This document shows positions 24,918 through 34,251 of a stretch of DNA of 64,000 nucleotides, one piece after another. The DNA is taken from the NCBI RefSeq assembly GCF_003003355.1, contig NZ_PVTQ01000002.1, positions 372,001-436,000 of the forward strand, written 5' to 3'. The stretch comes from Donghicola tyrosinivorans. GTDB taxonomy: Bacteria > Pseudomonadota > Alphaproteobacteria > Rhodobacterales > Rhodobacteraceae. The notes under the pieces are model-generated. The model ran no database searches. It saw nothing but the letters and a program-made list of their open reading frames with translations, and was not told where the DNA came from. Position numbers and translations under genes: made by a program. Positions within the stretch are counted from its first letter, which is position 1, and each line of letters begins with the position of its first letter.

Positions 24918-26810
24918 TTAGGCTGCCGGGTAGCCCAGAGTTTTCAGGGCGACCGCGATTTCATCCAGAATGACCGGATCGTCGATGGTGGCAGGCATTT
25001 TGAATTCCTGCCCGTCAGCGATTTTGACCATGGTGGCGCGCAGGATTTTGCCCGAGCGGGTTTTGGGCAGGCGATCCACGACAACAGCCAGTTTGAAGGC
25101 CGCCACGGGGCCGATCTTTTCACGGACCAACTTGACGCATTCCTTGACCACATCGGCGTGGTCGCGCCCCGAGCCCGAATTCAGGCACAGGAAGCCCAGA
25201 GGCAGCTGGCCCTTCAGTTCATCAGCAACACCGATGACGGCGCATTCTGCCACGTCGGGATGGCTGGCCAGAACCTCTTCCATGCCGCCTGTGGACAGGC
25301 GGTGGCCCGCGACGTTGATGACGTCGTCGGTGCGCGCCATGATGTAGAGGTAGCCGTCTTCGTCCTTCATGCCCGCATCACCGGTCTCATAGAAGCCGGG
25401 GAAGGTGTTCAGGTAGCTCTTCTTGAAACGCTCTTCCGCGTTCCAGAGGTTCGGCAGGGTGCCGGGGGGCAGGGGCAGCTTGATCGCGATGGCGCCAAGG
25501 GTGTTGGGGCCGACCGGATGACCGGCCTCGTCCAGGATCTGCACGTCATAGCCCGGCATCGGCACCGAGGGGCTGCCCAGTTTCACGGGCAGTTCTTCAA
25601 TCCCAAGCGGGTTCGCGGCAATCGCCCAACCGGTTTCGGTTTGCCACCAATGGTCGATGATCGGCACGTTCAGCTTTTCCTGCGCCCATTCGATGGTGGC
25701 GGGGTCTGCACGTTCGCCAGCAAGATAGACGGCGCGCAGGTGGCTGAGGTCGTATTTGCCGATGAATTCGCCCGTGGGGTCTTCGCGGCGCACGGCACGG
25801 AAGGCGGTGGGCGCGGTGAAGAAGCTGCGGACTTTGTATTCGGAGATAATGCGCCAGAAGGTGCCCGCATCGGGGGTGCCGACGGGTTTGCCTTCAAAGA
25901 CGATGGTGGTATTGCCGGTGATCAGCGGGCCGTAGCAGATGTAGCTGTGGCCCACGACCCAACCCACGTCCGAGGCGGCCCAGAAGACTTCGCCCGGCTC
26001 GACGTTGTAGAGGTTCTTCATGGTCCAGTTCAGCGCGACCAGATGGCCTGCGGTGGGACGCAGAACACCTTTGGGCTGACCGGTGGTGCCTGACGTGTAG
26101 AGGATATAGGCAGGGTGGTTGCCTTCGACGGGCACGCATTCCGCCGGCTCGACGCCATACTGGAAGCCGTGCCAGTTGTAGTCGCGACCCTCAATCAGTT
26201 GCGCCACTTCCTGTTCGCGCTGGAACACGACGCAGAAGTCGGGTTTGTGCTGGGCCAGATCGATCGCGCCGTCCAGGAGGGGTTTATAGTGAACCACGCG
26301 GCCGGGCTCGATCCCGCAGGAGGCGGCGATGATGGCTTTGGGCTTGGCATCGTCAATGCGTACGGCCAGTTCGTTCGCAGCAAAGCCGCCGAAAACCACC
26401 GAGTGCACAGCGCCGATGCGGGCGCAGGCTAGCATAGCCTCAAGCGCTTCGGGGATCATCGGCATGTAGATGATGACGCGGTCACCCTTTTCAACGCCTT
26501 TGGCGCGCAGGGCACCGGCAAGGCTGGCCACACGGTTGCGCAGCTCGAAATAGCTGATCTCGCGCTTGGTGTGGGTGACGGGGCTGTCGTAGATGATGGC
26601 GGTCTGATCGCCACGGCCTGCCTCGACGTGGCGGTCCACGGCGTTCCAGCAGGTGTTCACTTTGGCGTCCGCGAACCATTCGTACAGGGGCGCGTTGTCG
26701 CTGTGCAAAGCTTTGGTCGGCTTCTCGACCCAATCAATGGCCTCGGCCTGCGCCATCCAGAACCCCTCGGGGTCGTTCTGCCAGCTTTGGTAAACCTCTT
26801 GATAGCCCAT
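24918..26810 (-). CDS. prpE: Propionyl-CoA synthetase (ACS-type, AMP-forming)
   Basis: 630 residues from the ATG at 26810, which has GGAGGA upstream. Acyl-CoA synthetase signatures: YTSGTTGQPKGV (P-loop), WWQTETGWAI, YETGD and the catalytic lysine in PKTRSGKILRATM. SDVGWVVGHSYICYGPL and the FGGFAANELAVRIDDAKPK block are more like PrpE than Acs, and no acs partner genes are near. It activates propionate to propionyl-CoA. The catalytic lysine is the usual target of acetyl or propionyl modification that sirtuins reverse. The upstream TTTGCAAA array suggests control by an acyl-CoA-sensing regulator. Confidence 0.85.
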   Translation of the reverse strand: MGYQEVYQSWQNDPEGFWMAQAEAIDWVEKPTKALHSDNAPLYEWFADAKVNTCWNAVDRHVEAGRGDQTAIIYDSPVTHTKREISYFELRNRVASLAGALRAKGVEKGDRVIIYMPMIPEALEAMLACARIGAVHSVVFGGFAANELAVRIDDAKPKAIIAASCGIEPGRVVHYKPLLDGAIDLAQHKPDFCVVFQREQEVAQLIEGRDYNWHGFQYGVEPAECVPVEGNHPAYILYTSGTTGQPKGVLRPTAGHLVALNWTMKNLYNVEPGEVFWAASDVGWVVGHSYICYGPLITGNTTIVFEGKPVGTPDAGTFWRIISEYKVRSFFTAPTAFRAVRREDPTGEFIGKYDLSHLRAVYLAGERADPATIEWAQEKLNVPIIDHWWQTETGWAIAANPLGIEELPVKLGSPSVPMPGYDVQILDEAGHPVGPNTLGAIAIKLPLPPGTLPNLWNAEERFKKSYLNTFPGFYETGDAGMKDEDGYLYIMARTDDVINVAGHRLSTGGMEEVLASHPDVAECAVIGVADELKGQLPLGFLCLNSGSGRDHADVVKECVKLVREKIGPVAAFKLAVVVDRLPKTRSGKILRATMVKIADGQEFKMPATIDDPVILDEIAVALKTLGYPAA

Positions 26811-27110
26811 GGCATCCTCCTCCAATTCCCTTGGCAATGTGCTAGGGCACGGATGGGCCTTTGGGCAAGCACGTTACCGACAACATTTGGCGGAATTTGC
26901 AAAATGCCGCAGGTGCAGCATGGCGGGGTTTGCAAACCCTCCGGCGCTATGCAATCGTATCATCAGATATTCAAGGATTTGCAAATTTTCGGAAGCGCGA
27001 TGCAAATCTGGCGCAGGGTGCAAAGAGAATCACCCCTGAGGCGTAAAGGCTAGGCGAGTTGCACCCCAGCGGCCAGCAGGACCTTTCGGCCATACTGTAT
27101 ATACAACGCG
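26811..27110. promoter_or_regulatory. prpE upstream region with an array of TTTGCAAA-like sites
   Basis: This spacer of about 300 bases holds no gene. It is AT-richer than its neighbours and carries three perfect TTTGCAAA octamers at 26896-26903, 26929-26936 and 26978-26985. Weaker matches are TATGCAAT at 26948, GATGCAAA at 26999 and GGTGCAAA at 27017. Distances between starts are 33, 19, 30, 21 and 18 bases, near whole helical turns. TTTGCAAA is, as I recall, the core bound by ScfR/PccR/RamB regulators of propionate and acetate assimilation. The array lies 86-213 bases upstream of prpE. Confidence 0.7.
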
Positions 27111-27139
27111 AAAAGGGCCAGCGCAGTGGCTGGCCCTTT
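27111..27139 (-). terminator. Rho-independent terminator of maeB
   Basis: Stem AAAGGGCCAGC / GCTGGCCCTTT with a short loop (27112-27139). On the minus strand it ends in TTTTCGCG. It begins about 20 bases after the maeB stop. Confidence 0.85.
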
Positions 27140-27159
27140 CAAGCTGTGTCGTGGTCGTT

Positions 27160-29439
27160 CTACCCGTAGTGGGCGACCGGCGTGCCTGCGATAGCGGCCA
27201 TGTTCAGCAGCCCGCGCGAGGTGATCGAGTGGTTCACGATATGGGCGCGGTTGCCCATGCCCATCAGGATCGGACCCACTTCCAGACCGCCGCCTTTCAT
27301 CTTGAGGATGTTGCGCACGCCTGATGCCGCATCCGCGTGGCCAAAGATCAGCACGTTCGCTGCGCCCTGTAGGCGGTTCTGCGGGTAGACGCGGTGGCAC
27401 AGATCGGGGTCCAGCGCGGCGTCAATATTCATCTCGCCTTCATAGATAAAGTCGCGGGGGGCGCTATCCAGAATGTCGATGGCAGCACGCAGACGGCGGC
27501 CGGTGTCACATTCGGTCGAGCCGAACTGCGACTGGGCACAAAGCGCGATGCGCGGGGTCAGGCCAAAGCGTTTGACGTGGCGGGCCGCGCCGATGACGCT
27601 TTCCGCGATCTCCTCGGGCGAGGGGGTCGAGCGGACGTGGGTATCGGCGATGAAAAGCGGGCCATCTTCGAGGATCATCATCGAAAGGGCGCCGTGGGGG
27701 TGGTATTCACCACCACCCAAGATTTGCTGCACGTATTTCAGGTGCCAGCGGTATTCGCCAAAAGTGCCGCAGATCATGCTGTCCGCCTCGCCGCGCTGAA
27801 CCATGATGGCCGCGATGGCGGTGGTGTTGGTGCGCATGATGGCACGGGCCAGATCGGGGGTGACCCCGTTGCGGCACATGATCTGGTGGTAGGTTTCCCA
27901 GTAATCGCGGTAGCGCGGGTCGTTCTCGGGGTTCACCAGATCGAAGTCGCGACCGTGACGGATGTTCAGGCCAAGACGTTCGCAGCGCATCTCGACCACT
28001 TCGGGGCGGCCGATGAGGATGGGCTTTTCGGTGGTCTCTTCCAGAATGGCTTGCGCGGCACGCAGGACGCGTTCGTCCTCGCCCTCGGCGAAGACGATGC
28101 TGCGCGAAGCCGAACGGGCGGCTTCGAACACGGGGCGCATCAGCATGGCCGATTTGAAGACCGACTGGTTCAGCTTTTGCTTATAGGTCTCAAGATCTTC
28201 CAGCGGGCGGGTGGCGACGCCGGTCTCCATCGCCGCTTTCGCGACCGAGCTGGAAACAACGCCCACAAGGCGCGGATCAAAGGGCTTGGGGATCAGGTAA
28301 TCGGTGCCGAAGGTCAGCTGTTCGCCCTGATAGGCGGCGGCAGCCTCGGCGCTGGTGGTGGCGCGGGCAAGGGCGGCGATGCCGTCGATGCAGGCCAGCT
28401 GCATTTCGTCGTTGATCTCGGTCGCGCCTACATCCAGCGCACCACGGAAGATGAACGGGAAGCACAGAACGTTGTTCACCTGATTAGGGAAATCGCTGCG
28501 GCCCGTGGCGATGATCGCATCGGGGGCCACGCTGCGGGCCAGATCGGGCAGGATTTCAGGGTTCGGGTTGGCCAGCGCAAAGATGATCGGCTGTTTGGTC
28601 ATCTTGGCGACCATTTCGGGCTTCAGCACGTTCGGGCCGGAAAGGCCAAGGAACAGGTCCGCCCCGTCAATCACATCGTCCAGCGTGCGCAGGTCGGACT
28701 TTTGCGCAAAAGCGGCCTTCTGCGGGTTCATGTCCACTTCGCGGCCTTCATAGACCAGCCCGTGGATGTCGCAGAGCCAGACGTTCTCACGCTTGACGCC
28801 CAGTTTCAGCAACATGTTCAGGCAGGCGATGCCCGCCGCGCCACCACCGGTCGAGACGATCTTGATGTCCTCGAAGGTTTTGCCCGCCACATGCAGCGCG
28901 TTAGTAGCCGCAGCGCCCACCACGATCGCGGTGCCGTGCTGGTCGTCGTGGAAAACGGGGATGTTCATCCGCTCGCGGCAGATCTTTTCAACGATAAAGC
29001 AGTCGGGGGCTTTGATGTCCTCAAGGTTCACCGCGCCGAAGGTCGGCTCAAGCGCGCAGACGATCTCGGCCAGCTTTTCGGGATCGCTTTCGTTCACCTC
29101 GATGTCGAAGGCGTCGATGTTGGCGAATTTCTTGAACAGAACCGCCTTGCCTTCCATCACCGGCTTTGAGGCCAGCGCCCCGATGTTGCCCAGACCCAGA
29201 ACCGCCGTTCCGTTCGAGACCACCGCCACAAGGTTGCCCTTGGCCGTGTAGCGCGAGGCATTCTTCGGGTCATCCTTGATCTCTAGGCAGGCTTCGGCCA
29301 CGCCGGGCGAGTAGGCGCGGCTAAGATCGCGACCGTTTGCCATCGGCTTGGTGGCGCGGATTTCTAGCTTACCGGGCTTGGGGTGTTCGTGGTAAAATAG
29401 AGCGGCTTGACGTTGGGTGTCGTTCTGCTGGTCGGACAT
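27160..29439 (-). CDS. maeB: NADP-dependent malic enzyme with C-terminal phosphotransacetylase-like domain
   Basis: 759 residues from the ATG at 29439 (MSDQQNDTQRQAALFYHEHP). Residues 1-430 are the malic enzyme part, with YSPGVAEACLEI, FHDDQHGTAI, metal-binding residues in VFHDD and a Rossmann segment STGGGAAGIACL. Residues 450-759 are the phosphate acetyltransferase-like domain, which in MaeB proteins is regulatory and senses acetyl-CoA. It decarboxylates malate to pyruvate with NADPH formation, needed for growth on acetate, propionate or fatty acids. A LacI-like palindrome lies 25 bases upstream of the start. Confidence 0.95.
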   Translation of the reverse strand: MSDQQNDTQRQAALFYHEHPKPGKLEIRATKPMANGRDLSRAYSPGVAEACLEIKDDPKNASRYTAKGNLVAVVSNGTAVLGLGNIGALASKPVMEGKAVLFKKFANIDAFDIEVNESDPEKLAEIVCALEPTFGAVNLEDIKAPDCFIVEKICRERMNIPVFHDDQHGTAIVVGAAATNALHVAGKTFEDIKIVSTGGGAAGIACLNMLLKLGVKRENVWLCDIHGLVYEGREVDMNPQKAAFAQKSDLRTLDDVIDGADLFLGLSGPNVLKPEMVAKMTKQPIIFALANPNPEILPDLARSVAPDAIIATGRSDFPNQVNNVLCFPFIFRGALDVGATEINDEMQLACIDGIAALARATTSAEAAAAYQGEQLTFGTDYLIPKPFDPRLVGVVSSSVAKAAMETGVATRPLEDLETYKQKLNQSVFKSAMLMRPVFEAARSASRSIVFAEGEDERVLRAAQAILEETTEKPILIGRPEVVEMRCERLGLNIRHGRDFDLVNPENDPRYRDYWETYHQIMCRNGVTPDLARAIMRTNTTAIAAIMVQRGEADSMICGTFGEYRWHLKYVQQILGGGEYHPHGALSMMILEDGPLFIADTHVRSTPSPEEIAESVIGAARHVKRFGLTPRIALCAQSQFGSTECDTGRRLRAAIDILDSAPRDFIYEGEMNIDAALDPDLCHRVYPQNRLQGAANVLIFGHADAASGVRNILKMKGGGLEVGPILMGMGNRAHIVNHSITSRGLLNMAAIAGTPVAHYG

Positions 29440-29463
29440 ATCCGTATCCCTCGGGGAATTTTT

Positions 29464-29477
29464 GTTTAGCGTTAAAC
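29464..29477. promoter_or_regulatory. LacI-like palindrome upstream of maeB
   Basis: GTTTAGCGTTAAAC: 5-bp arms GTTTA/TAAAC around GCGT. Read from maeB it is GTTTAACGCTAAAC and shares the CGCTAA core with the gnd upstream site (8593-8606). It lies 25 bases before the maeB ATG. Confidence 0.45.
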
Positions 29478-29611
29478 TATTTTTTGAACCGTTGGAACCC
29501 ACTGCTTCGGAAAACCTACGCTGCACTGCCGCAACCGGCAAGGATTAGCGCAACGGAAATCGGGTGAGGCCTTGCATAATTATCCTATCACATGTTCATT
29601 CAGATTTGACC

Positions 29612-29623
29612 GTTTGATCAAAC
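29612..29623. promoter_or_regulatory. Perfect 12-base palindrome upstream of cdd operon
   Basis: GTTTGATCAAAC lies 13 bases before the cdd ATG and overlaps the region just upstream of its GGAGG. A related TTTGAC sits 8 bases further upstream. The location is right for a repressor of the nucleoside-salvage operon, though the regulator is unknown. Confidence 0.45.
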
Positions 29624-29636
29624 ACCGGAGGTCCTC

Positions 29637-30032
29637 ATGTCGTTGAAACAAGGTGCATTGGATGTGCGTGAAAACGCCCATGTTCCCTATTCGAATTTCA
29701 AGGTCGGTGCGGCGATCCGTGATGCCGAGGGGCGCGTGCATTTGGGCTGCAATGTGGAAAACGTGGCCTATCCCGAGGGCACCTGTGCCGAGGCGGGCGC
29801 TATTGCCGCCATGTGCGCGGCAGGGGGCAACCGTCAGATCACCGAGGTCTATGTGGTCGCCGACAGCCCGACGCCGGTGACGCCCTGCGGCGGTTGCCGT
29901 CAGAAACTGGCCGAGTTCTCGGACGCTGAGGTCAAAGTCACTATGGCAAATCTTGAGGGGACCGAATTGGTCCTGACCGTGGGCGAGCTGCTGCCCGGTG
30001 TCTTTAGCCAATCCCACATGGATCGCGCATGA
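29637..30032 (+). CDS. cdd: Cytidine deaminase
   Basis: 131 residues, the homotetrameric type. Zinc ligands are C50 in TCAEAG (with catalytic E52) and C84/C87 in PCGGCRQK; NVENVAYPEG binds the ribose. It deaminates cytidine and deoxycytidine to uridine and deoxyuridine. GGAGG precedes the ATG. First gene of a five-gene salvage operon; its stop overlaps the deoA start (ATGA). Confidence 0.96.
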   Translation: MSLKQGALDVRENAHVPYSNFKVGAAIRDAEGRVHLGCNVENVAYPEGTCAEAGAIAAMCAAGGNRQITEVYVVADSPTPVTPCGGCRQKLAEFSDAEVKVTMANLEGTELVLTVGELLPGVFSQSHMDRA

Positions 30033-31339
30033 TGCAGGTGCGCCGTGTTCTTGCCGATTTGCGTGCGGGGCGTCAGCCTGCCACGGATGACCTGCGGGTG
30101 TTCGCGCAAGGGCTGGCAAGTGGCGCGGTGACTGATGCTCAGGCCGGTGCCTTTGCGATGGGCGTTTGCCTTGGGGGCTTGGGCGACGCGGGCCGTGTCG
30201 CTTTGACCGAGGCGATGCGCGACAGTGGCGATGTGCTGGCGTGGGATATGCCGGGACCGGTGCTGGACAAGCATTCAACCGGCGGGCTGGGCGATTGCGT
30301 CAGCCTTGTGCTGGCGCCCGCCTTGGCGGCCTGCGGGGCCTATGTGCCGATGATCTCGGGGCGCGGGCTAGGGCATACGGGTGGTACGCTGGATAAGCTG
30401 GAAGCCATCCCCGGTTTCAATGTTGATGCCACTGAGGCGCAGTTGCGCCAGATCGTGGCGGATGTGGGCTGCGCGATTGTCAGCGCCTCGGGTCAGATCG
30501 CCCCTGCGGACAAACGCCTTTATGCGATCCGCGATATCAGCGGGACTGTGGATAGCATTGATCTGATCACCGCCTCGATCCTGTCGAAAAAGTTGGCGGC
30601 GGGGCTGCACAGTTTGGTGCTGGATGTGAAATGGGGCAGCGGAGCCTTCATGCAGACTATTGATGACGCACGGGCATTGGCGCAGTCCTTGGTCGGCACG
30701 GCCAATGCGGCGGGTTGCCGGACCTCTGGCTTGATCACCGATATGAACCAGCCGCTGGTGCGGTCCTTGGGCAATGCGCTTGAGGTGGCCGAGGTGATGC
30801 TGGAACTGACCGGCGCGGCCCGTGGTCCGCTGTTCGAGTTGACCTGCGCCTTGGGGGCCGAGGTTCTGGTGCTGAGCGGTCTTGCCGCGACTGTTGCCGA
30901 AGGCTGCGACAAGATTGCTATGGCGATCAACAGCGGCGCGGCAGCAGAGCGGTTTGACCGGATGGTTGCGGCCCAAGGCGGTCCAAAGGATTTCAGCGCC
31001 GAATGGGCGGCATTGATGCCAGAAGCGCCTGTGATCCGAGAGATTTACGCAGAGCGTCCCGGATTTGTGGCGGCGCTGGATGGGCGCGCTTTGGGCATGG
31101 CGGTGGTCGGCCTTGGTGGCGGGCGTCTGGTGGAAACCGACAAGGTGAACCCTGCGGTTGGCCTGTCGGACATGGTGCGGCTGGGGCATGAAGTGCAGCG
31201 TGGCAGCGTTCTGGCGCGGATCCATGCACGCAGCGAGGCGGACGCCGACAAGGCAGAGGCCGCCGTGCGGGCCGCGATCAACCTTGCTGATCACGTGCCA
31301 AAGGCGTGGCCGTTGATCGTGGAAAGGGTCGCTCCGTGA
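30029..31339 (+). CDS. deoA: Thymidine phosphorylase
   Basis: 436 residues. [18 protein letters not shown] binds phosphate, [16 protein letters not shown] is the family signature, and [18 protein letters not shown] and [11 protein letters not shown] complete the active site. It cleaves thymidine and deoxyuridine with phosphate to the free base and deoxyribose 1-phosphate. Translationally coupled to cdd upstream and deoB downstream by 4-base overlaps. A second ATG directly follows the first. Confidence 0.96.
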   Translation: MMQVRRVLADLRAGRQPATDDLRVFAQGLASGAVTDAQAGAFAMGVCLGGLGDAGRVALTEAMRDSGDVLAWDMPGPVLDKHSTGGLGDCVSLVLAPALAACGAYVPMISGRGLGHTGGTLDKLEAIPGFNVDATEAQLRQIVADVGCAIVSASGQIAPADKRLYAIRDISGTVDSIDLITASILSKKLAAGLHSLVLDVKWGSGAFMQTIDDARALAQSLVGTANAAGCRTSGLITDMNQPLVRSLGNALEVAEVMLELTGAARGPLFELTCALGAEVLVLSGLAATVAEGCDKIAMAINSGAAAERFDRMVAAQGGPKDFSAEWAALMPEAPVIREIYAERPGFVAALDGRALGMAVVGLGGGRLVETDKVNPAVGLSDMVRLGHEVQRGSVLARIHARSEADADKAEAAVRAAINLADHVPKAWPLIVERVAP

Positions 31340-32547
31340 CACGTTCTTTTCTTGTAGTGATCGATAGCGTCGGGATTGGCGGCGCGCCCGATGCGGACCG
31401 GTTCTTTAACGGGGACTTGCCCGATAAAGGGGCGAACACGCTGGCCCACATCGCGCAGGCCTGCGCTGAGGGGCGTGCGGAAGAGGGCCGCAGTGGCCCT
31501 CTGCGCTTGCCCCATCTGGATGCACTGGGGCTTGGCGCGGCCATCAGCTTGGCCAGCGGCGATATGGCCCCGAACCTCAGCGCCACGCCGCAAGGGCTGT
31601 GGGGTGCCGCGACCGAGGTCAGCCCGGGCAAGGATACTCCCAGTGGCCATTGGGAACTGGCAGGCGCGCCGGTGCCATGGGACTGGACCTATTTCCCCGA
31701 CACGCTGCCTGCGTTCCCGCAAGACCTGATGGATTTCGTTGCCGAAAGCTGCGGGGCAGGGGGCACGCTGGGGAACTGCCATGCCAGCGGCACGGCCATT
31801 ATCAACGAACTGGTGCAGCAGCACATCGAAAGCGGCTGGCCGATCTGCTATACCTCGGCCGATAGCGTGTTCCAGATCGCGGCGCACGAACAGCATTTCG
31901 GGCTAGAGCGGCTGCTGGATCTGTGCCGCGCGATTGCGCCGCGCCTGCATGACATGAAGGTTGGCCGCGTGATTGCCCGCCCCTTTGTGGGCGATGCGGC
32001 GCAGGGGTACACCCGCACCACCAACCGGCGCGACTTTGCCATCGCGCCCCCCAGTCCGACCCTGTGTGATTGGGCCTCAGGCGCGGGGCGCGAGGTGATC
32101 GCTGTTGGCAAGATCGGTGACATCTTCTCGATGCAGGGGATCACGCAGCTGCATAAGGGCAGTGACGTGCAGCTGATGGACCATCTGGACCGGCTGATTG
32201 ATGATGCGCCCGAAGGCAGCCTGACCTTTGCCAATTTTGTTGAATTCGACAGCCTCTTTGGCCATCGCCGCGATGTGTCGGGCTATGCCCGCGCTCTGGA
32301 GTGGTTCGATGGGCGGCTGGGGGCGATCCTGCCGCGCATGCGGGACGGTGATTTGCTGCTGGTGACGGCAGATCATGGCAATGACCCCACGTGGGCGGGC
32401 ACCGATCATACCCGCGAACGGGTGCCGGTGCTGGCCGCAGGTGTCGGTGCCCGCGCCATCGGGAATGTGGGTTTTGTGGACATCGCCGCCAGTGTTGCGG
32501 CCAATCTTGGAATACCGGCCAGCGGGCCGGGAAGGAGCTTTCTATGA
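31336..32547 (+). CDS. deoB: Phosphopentomutase
   Basis: 403 residues from the GTG at 31336, which overlaps the deoA stop as GTGA; the N-terminus [19 protein letters not shown] is then canonical. Alkaline-phosphatase-superfamily metal sites are seen in VIDSVG (Asp) and [34 protein letters not shown] carries the phosphorylated Thr region. It converts (deoxy)ribose 1-phosphate to the 5-phosphate, linking salvage to central metabolism. It ends in a 4-base overlap with add. Confidence 0.96.
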   Translation: MTRSFLVVIDSVGIGGAPDADRFFNGDLPDKGANTLAHIAQACAEGRAEEGRSGPLRLPHLDALGLGAAISLASGDMAPNLSATPQGLWGAATEVSPGKDTPSGHWELAGAPVPWDWTYFPDTLPAFPQDLMDFVAESCGAGGTLGNCHASGTAIINELVQQHIESGWPICYTSADSVFQIAAHEQHFGLERLLDLCRAIAPRLHDMKVGRVIARPFVGDAAQGYTRTTNRRDFAIAPPSPTLCDWASGAGREVIAVGKIGDIFSMQGITQLHKGSDVQLMDHLDRLIDDAPEGSLTFANFVEFDSLFGHRRDVSGYARALEWFDGRLGAILPRMRDGDLLLVTADHGNDPTWAGTDHTRERVPVLAAGVGARAIGNVGFVDIAASVAANLGIPASGPGRSFL

Positions 32548-33542
32548 ACGACGCCGATGTGCGTGACACCCCCAAGGTCGAGCTGCACCTGCACATCGAA
32601 GGGGCTGCGCAACCTGATTTGATCCGCCAACTGGCGTTTGAAAAGAAGGTCGATATCAGCGGGATTTTTGATGCCAAAGGGGCCTACCGATATAAGGACT
32701 TCCTTGAATTCCTTCAGGTCTATGAGGCCGCAACCGAGGTCTTGAAAAGCCCCGATGATTTTCGCCGCCTGACCCTCTCGGTTTTGGAGAATTGCGCCGC
32801 GAACGGTGTGGTCTACGCCGAAAGCTTTCTGAGCCCTGAATTCTGCGGAGGTGGCGATGTGGCCGCGTGGCAGGAATATCTGCACGCGATGGAAGAAGGC
32901 GCTGCCGAGGCCGAAAAGAAGTTCGGCATTATCATGCGCGGCATCGTCACCTGCATCCGCCATTTCGGCCCTGATCGCGCCAAAGCCAGCGCCCTATGCG
33001 CGGCGGAAACCGCCGGTCACTTCATCACCGGCTTTGGCATGGGCGGGGACGAAAACAAGGGCAATCAGCGCGATTTCGCATGGTCCTACGACTGTGCCCG
33101 CGAGGCAGGCTTGGGCCTGACCACCCACGCCGGCGAATGGCGCGGCCCGCAAGAGGTGCGCGAAGCCATTGATGATCTGGGGGTCAGCCGCATCGGCCAC
33201 GGGGTCCGTTGCATTGAAGACATGCGGCTGGTGGAACAACTGGCCGAAAAAGGCGTGGTGCTAGAGGTCTGCCCCGGGTCCAACGTGGCACTGGGTGTCT
33301 ATCCTGACCTGAAGAGCCACCCGATTGAGCGTTTGCGGGGCTATGGCGTGAAAGTTACGGTTTCAACTGATGATCCGCCTTTCTTCCATACCACGATGCG
33401 GCAAGAGTACGAAAACCTCTCGCGCACCTTCGGGTGGGAGGACTGGCACTTTGCACAAATCAACCGCGATGCTGCCGAGGCCGCGTTCTGCGACGCCGCC
33501 ACCCGTAAACGCATTCTTGACCGTCTGGAGGCCGCCGAATGA
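32544..33542 (+). CDS. add: Adenosine deaminase
   Basis: 332 residues from the ATG at 32544 (GGAG Shine-Dalgarno inside deoB). Zinc site ELHLHIEGA, the THAGEW catalytic Glu segment, SRIGHGVRC and STDDPPFF are all intact. It deaminates adenosine and deoxyadenosine to (deoxy)inosine. It sits between deoB and upp with ATGA overlaps on both sides, so the operon handles purine as well as pyrimidine nucleosides. Confidence 0.95.
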   Translation: MNDADVRDTPKVELHLHIEGAAQPDLIRQLAFEKKVDISGIFDAKGAYRYKDFLEFLQVYEAATEVLKSPDDFRRLTLSVLENCAANGVVYAESFLSPEFCGGGDVAAWQEYLHAMEEGAAEAEKKFGIIMRGIVTCIRHFGPDRAKASALCAAETAGHFITGFGMGGDENKGNQRDFAWSYDCAREAGLGLTTHAGEWRGPQEVREAIDDLGVSRIGHGVRCIEDMRLVEQLAEKGVVLEVCPGSNVALGVYPDLKSHPIERLRGYGVKVTVSTDDPPFFHTTMRQEYENLSRTFGWEDWHFAQINRDAAEAAFCDAATRKRILDRLEAAE

Positions 33543-34183
33543 CCCTTGCTTCTGATCAGAATCTGACCATCGTCAACCACCCGCTCGTCCAACATAAATT
33601 AACATTGATGCGCAAAAGTGGTACTTCCACTGGCGAATTCCGCCGCCTCCTGCGTGAGATCAGCCAGCTGCTGGCCTATGAGGTAACCCGCAATCTGGAG
33701 TTGACAGAAGAGACGATTGAAACCCCGATGTGCCAGATGCAGGCTCCGGTTCTGGATGGCAAAAAGCTGGCGTTGATCTCGATCCTGCGGGCGGGCAACG
33801 GTCTGTTGGATGGCGTTCTGGAACTGGTGCCTTCGGCCCGCGTGGGCTTTGTAGGCCTTTATCGGGACGAAGAAACACTGGAGCCCGTGCAATATTACTT
33901 CAAAGTGCCGGATGCATTGGGTGAACGACTGGTGATCGCCGTGGACCCGATGCTGGCCACCGGCAACTCGGCTGTGGCGTCGCTGGACCTGCTGAAAAAG
34001 GCGGGGGCGACGAACCTGTGCTTTATGTGCCTGCTGGCCGCGCCTGAAGGGGTCAAGACCCTGCACGCTGCACATCCTGACGTGCCGATCTACACCGCGT
34101 CACTTGATAGCCACCTGAACGAGAAAGGTTACATCGTTCCCGGTCTAGGCGATGCCGGAGACCGTATGTTCGGCACAAAGTGA
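33539..34183 (+). CDS. upp: Uracil phosphoribosyltransferase
   Basis: 214 residues. The PRPP loop is [12 protein letters not shown]; the uracil-binding [12 protein letters not shown] is at the C-terminus, and [14 protein letters not shown] is conserved. It makes UMP from uracil and PRPP and thus closes the pyrimidine arm started by cdd and deoA. Last gene of the coupled operon; a 68-base gap separates it from the SPOR protein gene. Confidence 0.95.
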   Translation: MTLASDQNLTIVNHPLVQHKLTLMRKSGTSTGEFRRLLREISQLLAYEVTRNLELTEETIETPMCQMQAPVLDGKKLALISILRAGNGLLDGVLELVPSARVGFVGLYRDEETLEPVQYYFKVPDALGERLVIAVDPMLATGNSAVASLDLLKKAGATNLCFMCLLAAPEGVKTLHAAHPDVPIYTASLDSHLNEKGYIVPGLGDAGDRMFGTK

Positions 34184-34251
34184 TGTGGTAGCTAGTTGCC
34201 TTAACCCTAACGATTGTGCATTCTAGGCGCGAATTGTTCGAGGGTTGACGA

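Noticed and set aside
27094-27108. CTGTATATACA resembling an E. coli LexA box
   Set aside because: The spacing is too short for CTGT-N8-ACAG, and alphaproteobacterial LexA uses GAAC/GTTC repeats. It also lies behind maeB, not ahead of a DNA-repair gene.
27394-29169. Long open frame (591 codons) on the plus strand opposite maeB
   Set aside because: It is antisense to a well-recognised enzyme. Its translation is His/Asp/Gly-rich without domain structure, as expected for the complement of a GC-rich gene.
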